Positions 60,593 to 64,000 of a DNA stretch of 64,000 nt are shown here, piece after piece (position 1 is the first letter of the stretch; each line of letters begins with the position of its first letter). Origin of the DNA: an uncultured Clostridia bacterium (GTDB lineage Bacteria; Bacillota; Clostridia; Christensenellales; Borkfalkiaceae); contig CALWCH010000006.1 in the NCBI GenBank assembly GCA_944376335.1, forward strand, positions 1 to 64,000, written 5' to 3'. The notes under the pieces were generated by a model. It had not been told where the DNA came from and did not search any database. It saw nothing but the letters and a program-made list of their open reading frames with translations. The position numbers and the translations under genes are program-made.

Positions 60593-61657
60593 ATGATGTT
60601 TGACGACTTTGAAGATTTCGGCGAGGAGCGGCTCATTTCGTCCACCAAGGGGGAGTACGACCTCGAAGAGAACGTCCTCCGCCCCAAGACGATGGAGGAC
60701 TACATCGGGCAGGATAAAGTCAAGGAGAACCTCTCCGTCTATATGTCCGCCGCCAAGGCGCGCGGGGAGGCGCTCGACCACGTCCTTCTCTACGGCCCGC
60801 CCGGGCTCGGGAAAACCACGCTCGCGCACATCATCGCAAACACGATGGGCTCGCAAATCAGAGTTACGAGCGGCCCCGCCATCGAGCGTTCGGGCGATCT
60901 CGCCGCCATCCTCACCAACCTGAACGACGGCGACGTCTTATTCATCGACGAAATTCACCGCCTCAACCACACGGTGGAGGAAATTTTATATTCCGCGATG
61001 GAAGACTACGCGCTCGACATCATCGTGGGCAAGGGGCCGTCTGCGCGCAGCATCCGTTTTCCCGTCAAGCGCTTTACCCTTGTCGGGGCGACGACGCGCG
61101 CAGGCCTTCTCTCCGCGCCCCTGCGCGACCGCTTCGGCATCATCTGCAGGCTTGAGATGTATCTGCCGAGCGAACTCAAGAGCATCGTCGCGCGGTCTGC
61201 AAAGACGCTCGGTATCGCCATCGAAGAGGACGGAAGTCTGGAGATCGCCCGCCGTTCGCGCGGCACGCCCCGCATTGCCAACCGCCTTTTGAAGCGCGTG
61301 CGCGACTTTGCCGCCGTCTCGGGCGGGGGCGTCGTCACAAAGGCCTCTGCCCGCGCCGCCCTTCAAAAGATGGAGATCGACGAGCTCGGCCTTGACGAGA
61401 CCGACCGCGGGTATCTCCGCGCCCTCATCGAAAAATTTAAGGGCGGGCCTGCGGGCTTAGAAACGCTCGCCGCCACCGTCAACGAGGACGTCAATACCAT
61501 CGAGGACGTCTACGAGCCCTATCTTTTGCAGCTCGGGCTCATCGCCCGCACGCCGCGCGGCCGCATCTGCCTTCGGGGCGGCTACGAGCACATGGGCGTC
61601 ACCCCGCCCGAGGGCACCGAGAGCGGCAAGCAGATGTCCATTTTCCAAGAGGAATAG
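60593..61657 (+). CDS. ruvB: Holliday junction branch migration ATPase RuvB
   Basis: AAA+ motor that drives branch migration with RuvA. The 354-residue protein has [19 protein letters not shown], Walker A in [17 protein letters not shown], Walker B in [19 protein letters not shown], sensor 1 in [12 protein letters not shown], arginine finger region PLRDRFGII, and the C-terminal winged helix (LARTPRGR-type [11 protein letters not shown]). Start: first of two ATGs behind GGAGG. Confidence 0.97.
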   Translation: MMFDDFEDFGEERLISSTKGEYDLEENVLRPKTMEDYIGQDKVKENLSVYMSAAKARGEALDHVLLYGPPGLGKTTLAHIIANTMGSQIRVTSGPAIERSGDLAAILTNLNDGDVLFIDEIHRLNHTVEEILYSAMEDYALDIIVGKGPSARSIRFPVKRFTLVGATTRAGLLSAPLRDRFGIICRLEMYLPSELKSIVARSAKTLGIAIEEDGSLEIARRSRGTPRIANRLLKRVRDFAAVSGGGVVTKASARAALQKMEIDELGLDETDRGYLRALIEKFKGGPAGLETLAATVNEDVNTIEDVYEPYLLQLGLIARTPRGRICLRGGYEHMGVTPPEGTESGKQMSIFQEE

Positions 61658-61658
61658 T

Positions 61659-62687
61659 ATGTCGGAACTCAAAACAAGCGATTTTTATTACGATTTGCCC
61701 GAGAAACTCATCGCGCAGACCCCCGCAGAGCCGCGCGATTCCTCCCGCCTTCTCGTCTATCATCGGAATACAAAGACCATTGAGCACCGCATCTTTCACG
61801 ATATTTGCGACTATCTGAAAAAGGGCGATGTGCTGGTCATCAACCGCACGCGCGTGCTGCCCGCAAGGCTTTATGCCCACACCGAGCACGGCGGCGCCGT
61901 CGAAGTGCTGCTCTTAAAGCGCATGAGCCTCGACACCTGGGAAGTGCTCGTCCGCCCCGGCCGCAAGTGCCGCCCGGGGGCGAAGCTGTATTTTTCCGAG
62001 GAGCTCTCCCTCGAAGTGCTCTCCGTCACCGAGACGGGCGAGCGCATCGTCAAATTCTTCTACGAGGGCACCTTTGAGGACGTTCTCTCCCGCGTCGGCA
62101 ATATGCCGCTGCCGCCGTATATCCACGAAAAGCTCAAGGACCCCGAGCGCTATCAGACGGTCTACAGCCGCGAGACGGGCTCGGCGGCGGCTCCCACTGC
62201 GGGGCTGCACTTCACCCCCGAGCTCTTGGAGAAGATCAGGGGCATGGGCGTGGAAGTTGTGGAAGTGCTGCTGCATGTGGGACTTGGCACCTTCCGCCCC
62301 GTCAAGGAAGAGAACATTCTCGACCACAAGATGCACGCCGAATACTACGAGGTGAGCGAGGAAGCCGCCTCCCGCATCAACGCGGCAAAAAAAGAGGGGC
62401 GGCGGGTCATTGCCGTCGGCACGACTTCCGTGAGGACGCTCGAGACGGTTGCGGACGAACAGGGCATGCTGCACCCCTGCAAGGGCGATACGAGCATCTT
62501 TTTGTACCCGCCCTACAAGATGAAGTGCGTGGATGCCCTCATCACCAACTTCCACCTGCCCGAAAGCACCCTTATCATGCTGGTGAGCTGTCTCTGTTCG
62601 AGAGAGGAAATTCTTGATGTTTACAAGACAGCTGTCGAGCAACGTTACAGATTCTTCTCCTTCGGTGATGCGATGATGATCGTATAA
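61659..62687 (+). CDS. queA: S-adenosylmethionine:tRNA ribosyltransferase-isomerase
   Basis: QueA adds the epoxycyclopentanediol of queuosine from SAM to preQ1 in tRNA. The 342-residue protein has [44 protein letters not shown] and [15 protein letters not shown], full length. It is followed by tgt, the usual pair. The product of QueA is the substrate of QueH (46686-48089). Confidence 0.97.
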   Translation: MSELKTSDFYYDLPEKLIAQTPAEPRDSSRLLVYHRNTKTIEHRIFHDICDYLKKGDVLVINRTRVLPARLYAHTEHGGAVEVLLLKRMSLDTWEVLVRPGRKCRPGAKLYFSEELSLEVLSVTETGERIVKFFYEGTFEDVLSRVGNMPLPPYIHEKLKDPERYQTVYSRETGSAAAPTAGLHFTPELLEKIRGMGVEVVEVLLHVGLGTFRPVKEENILDHKMHAEYYEVSEEAASRINAAKKEGRRVIAVGTTSVRTLETVADEQGMLHPCKGDTSIFLYPPYKMKCVDALITNFHLPESTLIMLVSCLCSREEILDVYKTAVEQRYRFFSFGDAMMIV

Positions 62688-62716
62688 GCGTCGCATCTCG
62701 TCATCGGTTTAATTAA

Positions 62717-63868
<1,152 letters not shown>

Positions 63869-63937
63869 AATTCGCCCGATTTCGCCCATTTTTACGCATG
63901 AAAGTTGCGTGAAAGGGCAAAACCAACCTTAAAACGC

Positions 63938-63990
63938 TTGCCAAATTGCGGCAAAACGGGTAAAATTTGAAATAATCACAAAATAAGGAG
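63938..63990 (+). promoter_or_regulatory. Promoter and ribosome site of the next gene, which begins past the window
   Basis: TTGCCA (63938-63943), 17 bases, TAAAAT (63961-63966), then AAGGAG at 63985-63990. No start codon follows before base 64000. Confidence 0.65.
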
Positions 63991-64000
63991 AGTAACGGCT

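Overview
The window looks like a GC-rich chromosome segment from a Bacillota (Clostridia-type, gut-like) bacterium, possibly of the Christensenellales kind; the exact taxon is inference. Sporulation genes support this (spmA, spmB, a spoIVFA-like/spoIVFB pair, a SPOCS-LysM protein), as do veg, a cysteine T-box, AAGGAGG ribosome sites and TTGACA-17-TATAAT promoters. No tRNA, rRNA, CRISPR array, phage or transposase gene was seen. LAYOUT: 1-14 kb holds a DeoR regulator, a candidate type I toxin-antitoxin locus, T-box-cysE-cysS, a short alaS, rplM-rpsI and a large lipoprotein. 14-18 kb holds a BspA-like surface protein gene broken by one amber codon, then a plsC-hydrolase pair. 18-38 kb follows the trmN6-rsmI-metG-tatD-rsmA-veg-ispE order known from Bacillota (B. 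subtilis yabB-yabC-metS-yabD-ksgA-veg-ispE). It is interrupted by accessory blocks: an O-antigen ligase-like protein, spmAB, a second BspA-like protein, GNATs, a SecB-like protein, and two copies of a small-protein cassette. 38-48 kb holds a phosphotransferase, a cysteine desulfurase, a Dabb gene split by a repeat, spoIVFA/B-rng, pdxST and a QueH-acyltransferase fusion. 48-59 kb is a minus-strand amino acid block (argH, ilvB-ilvN, ilvD, leuC-leuD-X-leuB-yggS-PLC). 59-64 kb is ruvC-ruvA-ruvB-queA-tgt. HOW THE GENES WORK TOGETHER: the ilv/leu genes supply most of branched-chain amino acid synthesis (ilvC and leuA are not in the window). queA, tgt and QueH belong to queuosine tRNA modification. 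cysE-cysS make cysteine and charge tRNA-Cys under one T-box. pdxST make the PLP cofactor used by the desulfurase. Many neighbours overlap by ATGA, which suggests translational coupling. MOST UNUSUAL: (1) a family of dispersed mosaic repeats fills almost every long gap; conserved linkers alternate with hairpins whose stems differ between copies but keep pairing; the GTTCAC end often sits 0-4 nt after stop codons, and one copy splits a gene. (2) A duplicated cassette carries promoter, two-state hairpin leader, terminator fused to the ribosome site, and a 58-residue protein. (3) A GNAT gene is preceded by a 20-residue leader peptide with 1:2/2:3/3:4 attenuator pairing. (4) Several ORFs start 6 nt after an extended -10 box, so they look leaderless. 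(5) A convergent locus resembles type I toxin-antitoxin modules.
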